DNA of 64,000 nucleotides, from positions 992,001-1,056,000 of the forward strand of contig NZ_LIQG01000026.1 of NCBI RefSeq assembly GCF_001418015.1, read 5' to 3'. This stretch comes from Lacinutrix mariniflava (GTDB lineage: Bacteria > Bacteroidota > Bacteroidia > Flavobacteriales > Flavobacteriaceae). The notes under the pieces were generated by a model, which was not told the DNA's origin, did not search any database, and saw only the letters and a list, made by a program, of their open reading frames with translations. Below, one piece after another: positions 25,597 through 34,269 of this stretch. Within the stretch, counting starts at the first letter, position 1. The number at the start of each line of letters is the position of its first letter. A program made the position numbers and the translations under genes.

Positions 25597-26775
25597 ATGA
25601 ATAAAAAACTAGTTATAGCATATAGTGGAGGTTTAGATACTTCTTATTGCGCAGTAAGTTTATCAAAAGAATACGATGTACACGCAGTAAGTGTAAATAC
25701 AGGAGGTTTTACAACAGAAGAAATTAAACATATAGAAAGTAATGCCTATAAAATGGGTGTTTCTACTTATAAAAATATAGATGCTATCGCTACTTTTTAT
25801 AATAAAGTAGTAAAGTATTTAATATTTGGGAACGTATTAAAAAATAGTACGTATCCATTGTCTGTAAGTGCAGAGCGTATTATTCAAGCTATAGAAATTA
25901 TTGAATACGCCAAAAGTATTGATGCAGAATATATAGCACATGGCAGTACAGGTGCAGGAAATGATCAAGTGCGTTTTGATATGATTTTTCAAACGTTGGC
26001 TCCAGGGATTAAAATTATCACGCCAATTAGAGATGGAAAGTTAACAAGAGAACAAGAAATAGAATATTTAAAATCTGAAGGTGTAGATATGCCTTGGGAA
26101 AAATCTAAATACTCTGTAAACAAAGGACTTTGGGGAACTAGTGTTGGTGGTGTAGAAACTTTAAAATCTGAAAAACCTTTACCTAGCGAAGCCTATCCTT
26201 CTCAATTAGAAAAAGAAGGAGAAGAAAAAGTAACATTAACTTTTAAAAACGGAGAGTTTGTTGCTTTTAATGGAGAAGAAAACACACCAGAAGTAAATAT
26301 TGAAAACTTAAATAATATAGCTTCAGCATATGCCATTGGTAGAGATATACATGTTGGAGATACTATTGTAGGTACAAAAGGAAGAGTTGGTTTTGAAGCT
26401 GCTGCTGCTTTAATTACAGTAAAAGCACATCATTTATTAGAAAAGCATACGCTTACAAAATGGCAATTACAGCACAAAGAGTATTTGTCTAGTTTTTACG
26501 GTATGCATTTACACGAAGGTCAGTATTTAGATCCTGTAATGAGAGATACAGAAGCTTTCTTACAAAGTTCTCAAAAAATGGTTTCGGGTAATGTTGTGGT
26601 TACTTTAAAACCGTATCACTTTTCTCTAGATGGTATTGTGTCTGATCACGATTTAATGTCTAGCGTATTTAGTACTTATGGTGAAGAAAATAAAGCTTGG
26701 ACAGCAGATGATGCTAAAGGTTTTATTAAAATTATAGGAAATCAAAATAAAATATACAGACAAGTAAATAATTAA
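25597..26775 (+). CDS. argG: Argininosuccinate synthase
   Basis: ArgG joins citrulline and aspartate using ATP. It has 392 residues. The ATP-pyrophosphatase loop AYSGGLDTSYC is at residues 7-17, and STGAGNDQVRFD and SKYSVNKGLWG are further family blocks. The start at 25597 is fixed by a strong AAAGGAG five bases upstream, unusual for this genome, which is the last of four repeated copies in the tandem array. It is followed by palindromic repeats before argC. Confidence 0.95.
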   Translation: MNKKLVIAYSGGLDTSYCAVSLSKEYDVHAVSVNTGGFTTEEIKHIESNAYKMGVSTYKNIDAIATFYNKVVKYLIFGNVLKNSTYPLSVSAERIIQAIEIIEYAKSIDAEYIAHGSTGAGNDQVRFDMIFQTLAPGIKIITPIRDGKLTREQEIEYLKSEGVDMPWEKSKYSVNKGLWGTSVGGVETLKSEKPLPSEAYPSQLEKEGEEKVTLTFKNGEFVAFNGEENTPEVNIENLNNIASAYAIGRDIHVGDTIVGTKGRVGFEAAAALITVKAHHLLEKHTLTKWQLQHKEYLSSFYGMHLHEGQYLDPVMRDTEAFLQSSQKMVSGNVVVTLKPYHFSLDGIVSDHDLMSSVFSTYGEENKAWTADDAKGFIKIIGNQNKIYRQVNN

Positions 26776-26805
26776 AATAGACCTAGCAGGCCTAAAAAAT
26801 CACTT

Positions 26806-26837
26806 TATCCTGCAAGGTTTCAAAAACCTTATAGGTT
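26806..26837. repeat. Palindromic intergenic repeat, CCTGCAAGGTTT family (copy C)
   Basis: TATCCTGCAAGGTTTCAAAA followed by ACCTTATAGG lies between argG and argC. It shares its first 20 bases exactly with copy A at 3291. Shorter than the other copies. Confidence 0.6.
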
Positions 26838-26868
26838 TAAAACTTAAAGTTAGGTTTAATTAATAAGA

Positions 26869-26886
26869 TTCCCACTTGCGTGGGAA
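26869..26886. repeat. Short perfect palindrome before argC
   Basis: TTCCCACTTGCGTGGGAA forms a 7-bp stem (TTCCCAC/GTGGGAA) with loop TTGC, ending 7 bases before the argC ATG. It could shape translation of argC. A decayed relative may lie before ilvA at 21431-21445. Confidence 0.5.
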
Positions 26887-26892
26887 ATAGAT

Positions 26893-27876
26893 ATGAAAAA
26901 TTTAGAAATAGGAATCATTGGAGGAGCAGGTTATACTGCAGGAGAGCTAATTAGGTTATTGCTTAATCATAATAAAGTGAATCTTAATTTTGTGTACAGT
27001 ACTTCTAATGCTGGAAATAAAGTGTATAAAGTACATCAAGATTTAGTAGGTTCTACAGAGTTGTTATTCTCAAGTGAGATAAATAAAGAAGTAGATGTGT
27101 TATTTTTATGCTTAGGTCATGGAAATTCTAAAGCTTTTTTAGAAAAGAATACGTTTTCTAAGGATACTAAAATTATTGATTTAAGTAATGATTTTAGATT
27201 ACTTGCAGATAAAAATTTCGAAGGAAAAGAATTTGTTTATGGATTACCTGAATTAGATAAAGAAGCTATTAAAACAGCTAAATACATTGCAAATCCTGGT
27301 TGTTTTGCAACAGCATTACAATTAGCAATCTTGCCTTTAGCAGCAAATGGTTTATTAACTAATGATGTGCATATAAATGCAGTTACTGGTGCAACTGGAG
27401 CAGGAACATCATTGTCTGCAACAACACATTTTACTTGGAGAGATAATAACTTCTCGCATTACAAAGCATTTAATCATCAACATTTAGGAGAGATTAACCA
27501 AACTGTAAACCAGTTACAGACTAACTTTAATTCCGAAATTAATTTTATGCCAAATAGAGGTGATTTTTCTAGAGGAATTTTTGCTACTGCGTATACAAAA
27601 TTTGAAGGCTCACTTGAGGAAGCAAATGCCCTTTATAAAGGATATTATAAAGATGCTGTATTTACTAGTGTTTCTGATGAAAGCATATTTTTAAAACAAG
27701 TAGTAAATACTAACAAATGTATTATTAGTCTTGAAAAACATGGAGACAAATTACTAATTACAAGTACAATAGATAATCTATTAAAAGGTGCTTCTGGAGC
27801 AGCAGTTCAAAACATGAATTTAATGTATGGTTTTGAAGAGTCTGAAGGCTTAAAATTAAAAGCTAGTTATTTTTAG
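26893..27876 (+). CDS. argC: N-acyl-gamma-glutamyl-phosphate reductase
   Basis: ArgC reduces N-acetyl- (or N-succinyl-) glutamyl phosphate to the semialdehyde with NADPH. It has 327 residues. The Rossmann loop GIIGGAGYTAGELIRLL is at the N-terminus, and the catalytic cysteine is Cys137 in IANPGCFATALQL. The following NHQHLGEI segment contains the conserved histidine. It belongs to the arg operon. Whether the acyl group is acetyl or succinyl is not visible here. Confidence 0.93.
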   Translation: MKNLEIGIIGGAGYTAGELIRLLLNHNKVNLNFVYSTSNAGNKVYKVHQDLVGSTELLFSSEINKEVDVLFLCLGHGNSKAFLEKNTFSKDTKIIDLSNDFRLLADKNFEGKEFVYGLPELDKEAIKTAKYIANPGCFATALQLAILPLAANGLLTNDVHINAVTGATGAGTSLSATTHFTWRDNNFSHYKAFNHQHLGEINQTVNQLQTNFNSEINFMPNRGDFSRGIFATAYTKFEGSLEEANALYKGYYKDAVFTSVSDESIFLKQVVNTNKCIISLEKHGDKLLITSTIDNLLKGASGAAVQNMNLMYGFEESEGLKLKASYF

Positions 27877-27891
27877 AAGTTAAGCTGTGCT

Positions 27892-27996
27892 GCGTTAGTG
27901 ATTGCAGTGGCATCCTTTTTATTTGTCTCTTCGAGCGCAGTCGAGAAGTTGTCAAATAAAAAGATATAACGGAAATCGCGACCCTTGTGGTAACGC
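27892..27996. repeat. Dispersed intergenic element between argC and proC
   Basis: Outer arms GCGTTA (27892-27897) and TAACGC (27991-27996), and inner arms CTTTTTATTTG (27915-27925) and CAAATAAAAAG (27953-27963), enclose TCTCTTCGAGCGCAGTCGAG, a motif recurring at 29976. It looks like a flavobacterial palindromic element; it has no credible reading frame. Confidence 0.55.
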
Positions 27997-28044
27997 CAAA
28001 AAAAATAAATAATAAAAAAGATAACCGCTTTCGCGGTCACTACG

Positions 28045-28845
28045 ATGAAAATAGCAATAATAGGAACAGGAAACTTAGGGAAGTCTATTGCAAAAGGTTT
28101 AATAAATAACAATGCGATTACAACCTTATACTTAACCAAAAGAAATTTAGAAGAGATTCAAGATTTTGAGGGTTATAAGAACGTGTATTTAACAACAGAT
28201 AATATTGAAGCTGTAAAGCAATCAGACATTCTTATTTTTGCAGTTCAGCCAGAGCATTTTGAAACTATTTTAAATGATATAAAAGCGGAATTAACAGAAA
28301 AGCATGTGATAATTTCTACAGTAACTGGTTTTTTAATTCCTAAAATTGAAGCTATAGTTGGAATAGATAAATTTATTATTCGTGCGATGCCTAATACAGC
28401 AATTGCCGTTGGTAAATCGATGACGTGTTTATGTAGTAACGAACGAGGTAAAAAACGTGTTAAAATTGCTGAAGCTATTTTTAATCGCTTAGGACATTCT
28501 ATAAATATTCCAGAAAACCAAATGCAAGCTGCAACAGTGGTTTGTGCAAGTGGTGTTGCTTTTTGGATGCGTTTAATTAGAGCAACAACACAAGCTGCTA
28601 TTCAGTTAGGTTTTGATGCTAAAGAAGCACAAGAATTAGCAATGTATACTAGTGAAGGCGCTGCGAGCTTATTAATAGAAAACGGAAACCACCCAGAAGA
28701 AGAAATAGATCGTGTAACAACACCAAAAGGATGTACTATTGAAGGTTTAAACGAAATGGAACATAAAGGTTTGAGTTCGTCTTTAATTCAAGGTATGATT
28801 ACATCTTTCAATAAAATTAACAGTATTAAAGAAGACCAAATATGA
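28045..28845 (+). CDS. proC: Pyrroline-5-carboxylate reductase (first paralogue)
   Basis: ProC reduces pyrroline-5-carboxylate to proline. It has 266 residues. The NAD(P)-binding loop is IIGTGNLGKSIAKGL. The central RAMPNTAIAVGKSMTC is the family signature, and the C-terminal half (ATVVCASGVAFWMRLIRA, then GCTIEGLNEMEHKGLSSS) forms the active site and dimer. It overlaps argD by 4 bases (ATGA), so it is embedded in the arginine operon. A second, closely similar copy lies at 34270. Its presence here links arginine and proline synthesis through glutamate semialdehyde or ornithine. A related reductase activity on an arginine intermediate cannot be excluded. Confidence 0.9.
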   Translation: MKIAIIGTGNLGKSIAKGLINNNAITTLYLTKRNLEEIQDFEGYKNVYLTTDNIEAVKQSDILIFAVQPEHFETILNDIKAELTEKHVIISTVTGFLIPKIEAIVGIDKFIIRAMPNTAIAVGKSMTCLCSNERGKKRVKIAEAIFNRLGHSINIPENQMQAATVVCASGVAFWMRLIRATTQAAIQLGFDAKEAQELAMYTSEGAASLLIENGNHPEEEIDRVTTPKGCTIEGLNEMEHKGLSSSLIQGMITSFNKINSIKEDQI

Positions 28846-29972
28846 GTTTATTTAACGTATATCCATTATTCGATATCACACCTGTAAGAGCAGAAGATGT
28901 TTATGTTTATGATGAAAATAACACCAAGTTTTTAGATTTATATGGTGGTCATGCTGTAATTTCTATTGGTCATTCGCATCCTAAATATGTAAAAAATATT
29001 AGCGATCAAGTGGCTAAATTAGGGTTTTATAGTAATTCTATTCAGAATCCTTTACAAGTAGAATTAGCCACTAAACTTGGTGAATTATCAGGCTGTAAAG
29101 AGTATCAATTATTTTTATGTAACTCTGGAGCAGAAGCCAATGAAAACGCATTAAAACTAGCGTCTTTTCATAATGGAAAGAAAAAAGTTGTAGCTTTTAA
29201 AAATGGATTCCATGGTCGTACATCTGCAGCAGTAGCAGCTACAGATAATCCTAAAATAATTGCACCAATTAATGCGCAACAAGAAGTAGAAATCTTAGAA
29301 TTAGGTGACTTAGAATCTTTAGAAAAAGCATTAGCTAAAAACGATGTTTGTGCTGTAATTATTGAGTGTATTCAAGGCGTTGGAGGATTAGATGAAAGTA
29401 CAACAGCATTTTATAAAGGCATTGAAACGTTGTGTAAAAAATATAATACTTGTTTTATTGCAGATGAAGTACAATCTGGTTTTGGTAGAACTGGAGATTT
29501 TTTCGCTTTTCAAAAACATAATGTCACTCCAGATATTATTCCTATTGCAAAAGGCATGGGAAATGGATTTCCAATTGGAGGTATTTTAATTCATCCAGAG
29601 ATTAAAGCTTCTTTTGGTTTATTAGGTACAACCTTTGGAGGAAACCATTTAGCATGTGTAGCATCTTCAACTGTTTTAGAAGTTATAGAAGAGCAGGATT
29701 TAATGCAAAATGCAAAAGCCATTTCTGAATATTTTATTGCTAAAGCAAATGAAATTTCAGCAATAAAAAATATAAAAGGACGTGGTTTAATGTTAGGCTT
29801 GGAATTCGATTTCCCAATTGCAGACCTTCGTAAAGCGTTAATTTTTACACATAAAATATTTACAGGAAGTGCTAAGAATCCTAAGTTGTTAAGAATTCTT
29901 CCGCCTTTAACTATTAAAAAAGAACATGTCGATTTGTTTTTTGAAGCTTTAAAACAAGAGATAAAATTATAA
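28842..29972 (+). CDS. argD: Acetylornithine/succinylornithine aminotransferase
   Basis: ArgD is a class III PLP aminotransferase making N-acylornithine from the semialdehyde, with glutamate as amino donor. It has 376 residues. NSGAEANENALKLA (phosphate cup), FIADEVQSGFGRTG (PLP-ring aspartate) and IPIAKGMGNGFPIGG (Schiff-base lysine) are visible. It starts inside proC (ATGA overlap). Members of this family often act on both acetyl- and succinyl-ornithine. Confidence 0.93.
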   Translation: MSLFNVYPLFDITPVRAEDVYVYDENNTKFLDLYGGHAVISIGHSHPKYVKNISDQVAKLGFYSNSIQNPLQVELATKLGELSGCKEYQLFLCNSGAEANENALKLASFHNGKKKVVAFKNGFHGRTSAAVAATDNPKIIAPINAQQEVEILELGDLESLEKALAKNDVCAVIIECIQGVGGLDESTTAFYKGIETLCKKYNTCFIADEVQSGFGRTGDFFAFQKHNVTPDIIPIAKGMGNGFPIGGILIHPEIKASFGLLGTTFGGNHLACVASSTVLEVIEEQDLMQNAKAISEYFIAKANEISAIKNIKGRGLMLGLEFDFPIADLRKALIFTHKIFTGSAKNPKLLRILPPLTIKKEHVDLFFEALKQEIKL

Positions 29973-29975
29973 AAA

Positions 29976-30031
29976 CCTCTCGACTGCGCTCGAGGAGACA
30001 AATGTTTGTCTGGTCCAGCGTAGTCGAGACC
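29976..30031. repeat. Small palindromic repeats with CTCGACTGCGCTCGAG motif
   Basis: CCTCTCGACTGCGCTCGAGG, followed at 30014-30031 by a relative (CCAGCGTAGTCGAGACC), fills most of the gap between argD and argF. Similar motifs occur in the element at 27892. Confidence 0.5.
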
Positions 30032-30043
30032 TATTTATTTATC

Positions 30044-30979
30044 ATGAAAAAATACACCAACATAAAAGATATATCAAATCTTAAAGAAACTATAAAGGAC
30101 GCTATTTTGTTAAAAAATGATCCTTATGAGTTTTCAGAGTTAGGAAAGAACAAAACCTTAGTCATGCTGTTTTTTAATTCTAGTTTGCGTACACGATTAA
30201 GTACAGAAAAAGCAGCGAAAAACTTAGGCATGGATGTCATGATTTTAAATGTTAATGATGCTTGGAACTTAGAGTTTGAAGATGGAACAATTATGAATGT
30301 TGATACTTCTGAGCATATCAAAGAAGCTGCACAGGTAATATCGCAATATGCAGATGTTATTGCAGTAAGAGCGTTTCCTGGTTTAGTAGACAAAGAAAAA
30401 GATCAAGCAGAATTTATAATGAATAGCTTTGTAAAGTACGCAACTGCACCATTGGTTAATATGGAAAGCGCAACTGCGCATCCATTACAAGCATTAACAG
30501 ATGCTATTACTATTTCAGAATTATCTAATAAAGCGAAACCAAAAGTCGTGTTGTCTTGGGCGCCACATCCAAAAGCTTTGCCTCATGCAGTCGCTAATTC
30601 GTTTGTAGAAATGATGCAAAATATGGATGTAGATTTAACTGTTACACATCCTGAAGGTTATGAGTTAAGTACAGAAATCACGAAAAATACACCAATAAAT
30701 CACAACCAAGAAGCCGCTTTAAAAGATGCTGATTTTGTGTATGTTAAAAATTGGAGTAGTTATAATGATTACGGAAAAATTTTAAGTCAAGATAAAGACT
30801 GGATGATGACTAGCGAGAAGTTAGATAACGCAAAATTTATGCATTGTTTACCAGTAAGACGTAATGTTGTAGTTGAAGATGCTGTTTTAGATGGTGATAA
30901 TTCGGTAGTAATACAACAAGCAAACAACAGAACATTTGCAGCACAGATTGTGCTAAAGCAAATTTTAGAGAACCTATAA
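30044..30979 (+). CDS. argF': N-acetyl/N-succinyl-ornithine carbamoyltransferase
   Basis: This transcarbamylase of 311 residues transfers carbamoyl phosphate to an N-acylated ornithine. I start it at the ATG at 30044 (MKKYTNIKD). A longer frame begins at 30002 but runs through a palindromic repeat. The carbamoyl-phosphate site reads FFNSSLRTRLST rather than the STRT of classical OTCases, and HPLQALTD and FMHCLPVRR are conserved. Overall it resembles the N-succinylornithine transcarbamylase of Bacteroides fragilis more than ordinary ArgF. By my alignment from memory, the residue that discriminates succinyl from acetyl substrates is Ser89 here. The acyl group needs a proper alignment. Confidence 0.85.
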   Translation: MKKYTNIKDISNLKETIKDAILLKNDPYEFSELGKNKTLVMLFFNSSLRTRLSTEKAAKNLGMDVMILNVNDAWNLEFEDGTIMNVDTSEHIKEAAQVISQYADVIAVRAFPGLVDKEKDQAEFIMNSFVKYATAPLVNMESATAHPLQALTDAITISELSNKAKPKVVLSWAPHPKALPHAVANSFVEMMQNMDVDLTVTHPEGYELSTEITKNTPINHNQEAALKDADFVYVKNWSSYNDYGKILSQDKDWMMTSEKLDNAKFMHCLPVRRNVVVEDAVLDGDNSVVIQQANNRTFAAQIVLKQILENL

Positions 30980-30981
30980 TT

Positions 30982-31758
30982 ATGAAAACACTAAAAATCA
31001 TAAAAATAGGAGGAAACATTATAGATAATGTTAGTGCTTTACAACAATTCTTAAAAGCCTTTGCAACTATAGATTCTCCTAAAATATTAGTTCATGGAGG
31101 TGGAAAATTAGCGACAAAACTAGCACAGCAAATGCAAGTTGAAGTTAATATGGTAGATGGAAGACGTGTAACAGATCAAGAGACGTTAGATATTATTACT
31201 ATGGTATACGCTGGAAAAATTAATAAAAATATTGTTGCGCAATTACAAGCGAATAGGTGTAATGCTATTGGTTTTTCAGGAGCAGATGGAAATACAATAG
31301 TTTCAAATTTAAGACCTTCAAAACCTATCGATTATGGTTTTGCTGGAGATGTAAAACAAGTAAATACAGAAGTCTTAGAAATACTTTTAAATAATAATGT
31401 GGCACCTGTTTTTTGTGCTATAACTCACGACGAAAAAGGTCAGTTGTTAAATACAAATGCAGATACTATCGCTTCAGAATTAGCAATCGGTTTTGCTTCT
31501 ACTTATAAAACAGAATTATATTATTGTTTCGAAAAAAATGGTGTTTTAGAAAATGTCGATAATGACGATTCTGTAATCGAAAATATCAATACAGAAAGCT
31601 ATAAAACACTAAAAGAAGAGAAAATAATTTTTGAAGGTATGCTTCCAAAATTAGACAACTGTTTTCATGCCATAAATCATCACGTTAGTAGAGTTTGTAT
31701 TGGGAAATCAAGCATGCTTTTTAATACAAATAGTAAACACACAACCATTACAAAATGA
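30982..31758 (+). CDS. argB: N-acylglutamate kinase
   Basis: ArgB is an amino-acid kinase family member of 258 residues that phosphorylates N-acetyl- or N-succinyl-glutamate. The N-terminal KIGGNII (ATP-phosphate lysine and glycine loop), VHGGGKLATKLA, and the ADTIASELAIGF block near residue 165 fit the family. It starts 2 bases after argF' and overlaps the deacylase gene by 4 bases, so it is tightly coupled on both sides. It is short at the N-terminus, without the helix typical of arginine-inhibited hexameric forms, so feedback inhibition by arginine is less likely. That last point is inference. Confidence 0.92.
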   Translation: MKTLKIIKIGGNIIDNVSALQQFLKAFATIDSPKILVHGGGKLATKLAQQMQVEVNMVDGRRVTDQETLDIITMVYAGKINKNIVAQLQANRCNAIGFSGADGNTIVSNLRPSKPIDYGFAGDVKQVNTEVLEILLNNNVAPVFCAITHDEKGQLLNTNADTIASELAIGFASTYKTELYYCFEKNGVLENVDNDDSVIENINTESYKTLKEEKIIFEGMLPKLDNCFHAINHHVSRVCIGKSSMLFNTNSKHTTITK

Positions 31759-32816
31759 TAGAAAAATTAACAACAAGGGCAATTGCTTTATTAAAGCAGC
31801 TTATAGAAACGCAGTCTTTTTCTTCAGAAGAAGGTCCAACAGCAGCACATATCGAACAATGGTTTGTAGAACAAGATGTTCCTTTTAATCGTACACGACA
31901 TAATGTTTGGGCAACAAACAACCATTTTGACGAGAGCAAACAAACATTATTATTAAACTCGCATCACGATACTGTAAAACCTAATAATGGTTATACTAAA
32001 GATCCATTTAAAGCCATTGTTGAAGATGGAAAATTATATGGTTTAGGAAGTAATGATGCAGGAGGATGCTTAGTGAGTTTGTTAGCGACTTTTGCGTATT
32101 TCTATAACAAAAAAGGCTTAAATTATAATATTGTTATTGTCGCTTCAGCGGAAGAAGAAAGCAGTGGAGATAACGGTTTAAATAGTATGTTAAGTGTTAT
32201 TCCAAAAGTAGATGTTGCTATTGTTGGAGAACCAACATTAATGAATTTGGCAGTAGCCGAAAAAGGTTTGGTTGTTTTTGATGCAGTAGTAAAAGGAACA
32301 CCAAGTCATGCTGCACATCCTAATAACGATAATGCTATTTATAAGAGCATTCCAGTTTTAGAATGGTTTAAAAACTACACATTCGATAAAAAATCTGAAG
32401 CTTTAGGTGAAGTAAAATTAACTGTTACACAAATTAATGCAGGAAAGCAGCATAATGCAGTGCCTGCTGATGTTAAAATGGTTGTAGATGTTCGTGTAAA
32501 CGACAAATACTCAAATCAAGATATTGTAGATATTTTACAAAAGGAAGCACCTTGTGATAGTATTACTCCAAGAAGTATAAAATTAAATTCATCGTCAATT
32601 CCAATCGATCATCCATTGGTAATTGCAGGAGTAGAGATTGGAAGAAGTACTTATGGTTCTCCAACGCTTTCAGATCAAGCAGTACTAAGTTGTCCGTCTT
32701 TAAAATTAGGACCAGGAGATAGTACAAGATCACATTCTGCAGATGAGTTTATTTACCTTAATGAAATAGAAGAAGGGATTAAGATTTATATAGAATTACT
32801 GGAAAAAGTGCTTTAA
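31755..32816 (+). CDS. argE: M20-family N-acylornithine or N-acylcitrulline deacylase
   Basis: This zinc-dependent amidohydrolase of 353 residues removes the acyl group late in arginine synthesis. Metal ligands appear in LLNSHHDTVKP (His-x-Asp), GSNDAGGC, and AEEESSGDNG (catalytic Glu plus metal Glu), followed by VGEPT. If the pathway runs through N-acylcitrulline, as the ArgF' type implies, the natural substrate would be N-acetyl- or N-succinyl-citrulline rather than ornithine. Its start overlaps argB (ATGA). Confidence 0.88.
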   Translation: MIEKLTTRAIALLKQLIETQSFSSEEGPTAAHIEQWFVEQDVPFNRTRHNVWATNNHFDESKQTLLLNSHHDTVKPNNGYTKDPFKAIVEDGKLYGLGSNDAGGCLVSLLATFAYFYNKKGLNYNIVIVASAEEESSGDNGLNSMLSVIPKVDVAIVGEPTLMNLAVAEKGLVVFDAVVKGTPSHAAHPNNDNAIYKSIPVLEWFKNYTFDKKSEALGEVKLTVTQINAGKQHNAVPADVKMVVDVRVNDKYSNQDIVDILQKEAPCDSITPRSIKLNSSSIPIDHPLVIAGVEIGRSTYGSPTLSDQAVLSCPSLKLGPGDSTRSHSADEFIYLNEIEEGIKIYIELLEKVL

Positions 32817-32821
32817 AATTT

Positions 32822-32918
32822 ACGTCAGTTCGAGTGATTCGACGAAGGAGAATAGTATCGAGAACTTTTAAAAACTTCTCGATACAAAATTCTAAAAAAG
32901 AATTTCACTCGAAGTGAC
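32822..32918. repeat. Dispersed palindromic intergenic element (copy 2)
   Basis: This is the reverse-orientation partner of 7169-7274, lying between argE and argH. The stretch from CTTCTCGATACAAAATTC to the end (CACTCGAAGTGAC) matches the reverse complement of copy 1 almost base for base. It also contains inner arms TATCGAGAAC / CTTCTCGATA. Confidence 0.7.
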
Positions 32919-32943
32919 AAAGATCAAATTAAAAAAGAAAACT

Positions 32944-34218
32944 ATGAAACTCTGGGACAAAGGAATAAGTATCGATAAAAAAATAGAACAATTTACTGTT
33001 GGTAACGATAGAGAAATTGATTTACATATTGCAAAGTACGATGTGCAAGCATCTTTAGCGCATGCTATCATGTTAGAATCTATAGGTATAATTTCTTCGG
33101 AAGAATTATTGCAATTAAAAACAGGATTAAATGCAATTGCTAAAACCATAGAAAACGGAACGTTTGTTATTGAAGCTTCTTTTGAAGATGTACATTCTAA
33201 AATGGAATATGAACTAACAAAAACATTAGGTGATGTTGGAAAAAAAATTCACACAGCACGTTCAAGAAACGATCAAGTTTTAGTTGCGCTTCAATTATAT
33301 TACAAAGAGAACTTAAAAGAAATTAACGATAAAACGAAGACGTTTTTCGATACACTTTTAGGCTTAGCCGAAACACATAAAAACGCTTTACTTCCTGGTT
33401 ATACACATTTACAAGTGGCAATGCCATCTTCGTTTGGTTTATGGTTTTCTGCCTATGCTGAGGTTTTAATTGATGATGTTTACTTGTTAAATGCAGCTAT
33501 AAAAACAGTAGATCAAAATCCGTTAGGTTCTGCAGCTGGTTATGGAAGTTCTTTTCCTATCGATAGAGAATTAACAACCAAAGAACTGGGTTTTTCAACT
33601 TTAAAATATAATGTTGTTGCTGCGCAAATGAGCAGAGGAAAAAGCGAACGTACTATTGCTTTAGCTTTAGGAAGTGTTTGTAATACATTAGCGCGTTTTG
33701 CAATGGATATTTGTGTGTATAATAGTCAGAATTTTGGCTTTATAGCATTCCCAGACGAATTAACTACAGGAAGCAGTATTATGCCTCATAAAAAAAATCC
33801 AGATGTATTTGAGCTTATTAGAGGAAAAGCAAATAAAATACAAGCCTTACATACCGAAATGGTTTTAATAACTAATAATTTGCCAAGTGGTTACCACAGA
33901 GATTTTCAGTTATTAAAAGAAAACATAATTGCAGCAATAGAAGATGTGAAAGATTTATTAGACATCTTTAATTATGCAATACAACAAGTTATTGTAAAGC
34001 ACGTAGATTTAAACGATGCTAAATACCAATACTTATTTACTGTAGATAATATAAATACATTAGTAGTCGATGGTATGCCTTTTAGAGAAGCGTATCAAAA
34101 AATTGGAGGCGAAGTAGAAAATGGAACATATAAACCAGATACATCAAAACAACATACGCATGTTGGTAGTATTGGTAATTTGTGTTTAAAGAATATTAGT
34201 GATAAGTATCCTAAATAG
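32944..34218 (+). CDS. argH: Argininosuccinate lyase
   Basis: ArgH splits argininosuccinate to arginine and fumarate. It has 424 residues from the ATG at 32944 (MKLWDKGISIDKKIEQFTVG, the normal family N-terminus). A GTG at 32914 is in frame but lies partly in the upstream repeat. The fumarase/aspartase signature GSSIMPHKKNPDVFE, with the catalytic serine loop, is near residues 280-295, and TARSRNDQV is near 100. A second proC follows 51 bases later. Confidence 0.95.
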   Translation: MKLWDKGISIDKKIEQFTVGNDREIDLHIAKYDVQASLAHAIMLESIGIISSEELLQLKTGLNAIAKTIENGTFVIEASFEDVHSKMEYELTKTLGDVGKKIHTARSRNDQVLVALQLYYKENLKEINDKTKTFFDTLLGLAETHKNALLPGYTHLQVAMPSSFGLWFSAYAEVLIDDVYLLNAAIKTVDQNPLGSAAGYGSSFPIDRELTTKELGFSTLKYNVVAAQMSRGKSERTIALALGSVCNTLARFAMDICVYNSQNFGFIAFPDELTTGSSIMPHKKNPDVFELIRGKANKIQALHTEMVLITNNLPSGYHRDFQLLKENIIAAIEDVKDLLDIFNYAIQQVIVKHVDLNDAKYQYLFTVDNINTLVVDGMPFREAYQKIGGEVENGTYKPDTSKQHTHVGSIGNLCLKNISDKYPK

Positions 34219-34269
34219 AACTTGTCTTAGGTTTTGAGTAATAGTATATTAATTTATAAAATTTAAATA

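Noticed and set aside
30002-30043. Longer argF' start at 30002
   Set aside because: The added 14 residues are encoded by a palindromic intergenic repeat; ATG 30044 gives the expected start.
32914-32943. GTG start for argH at 32914
   Set aside because: It begins inside the dispersed repeat, and MKLWDKG at 32944 is the usual N-terminus.
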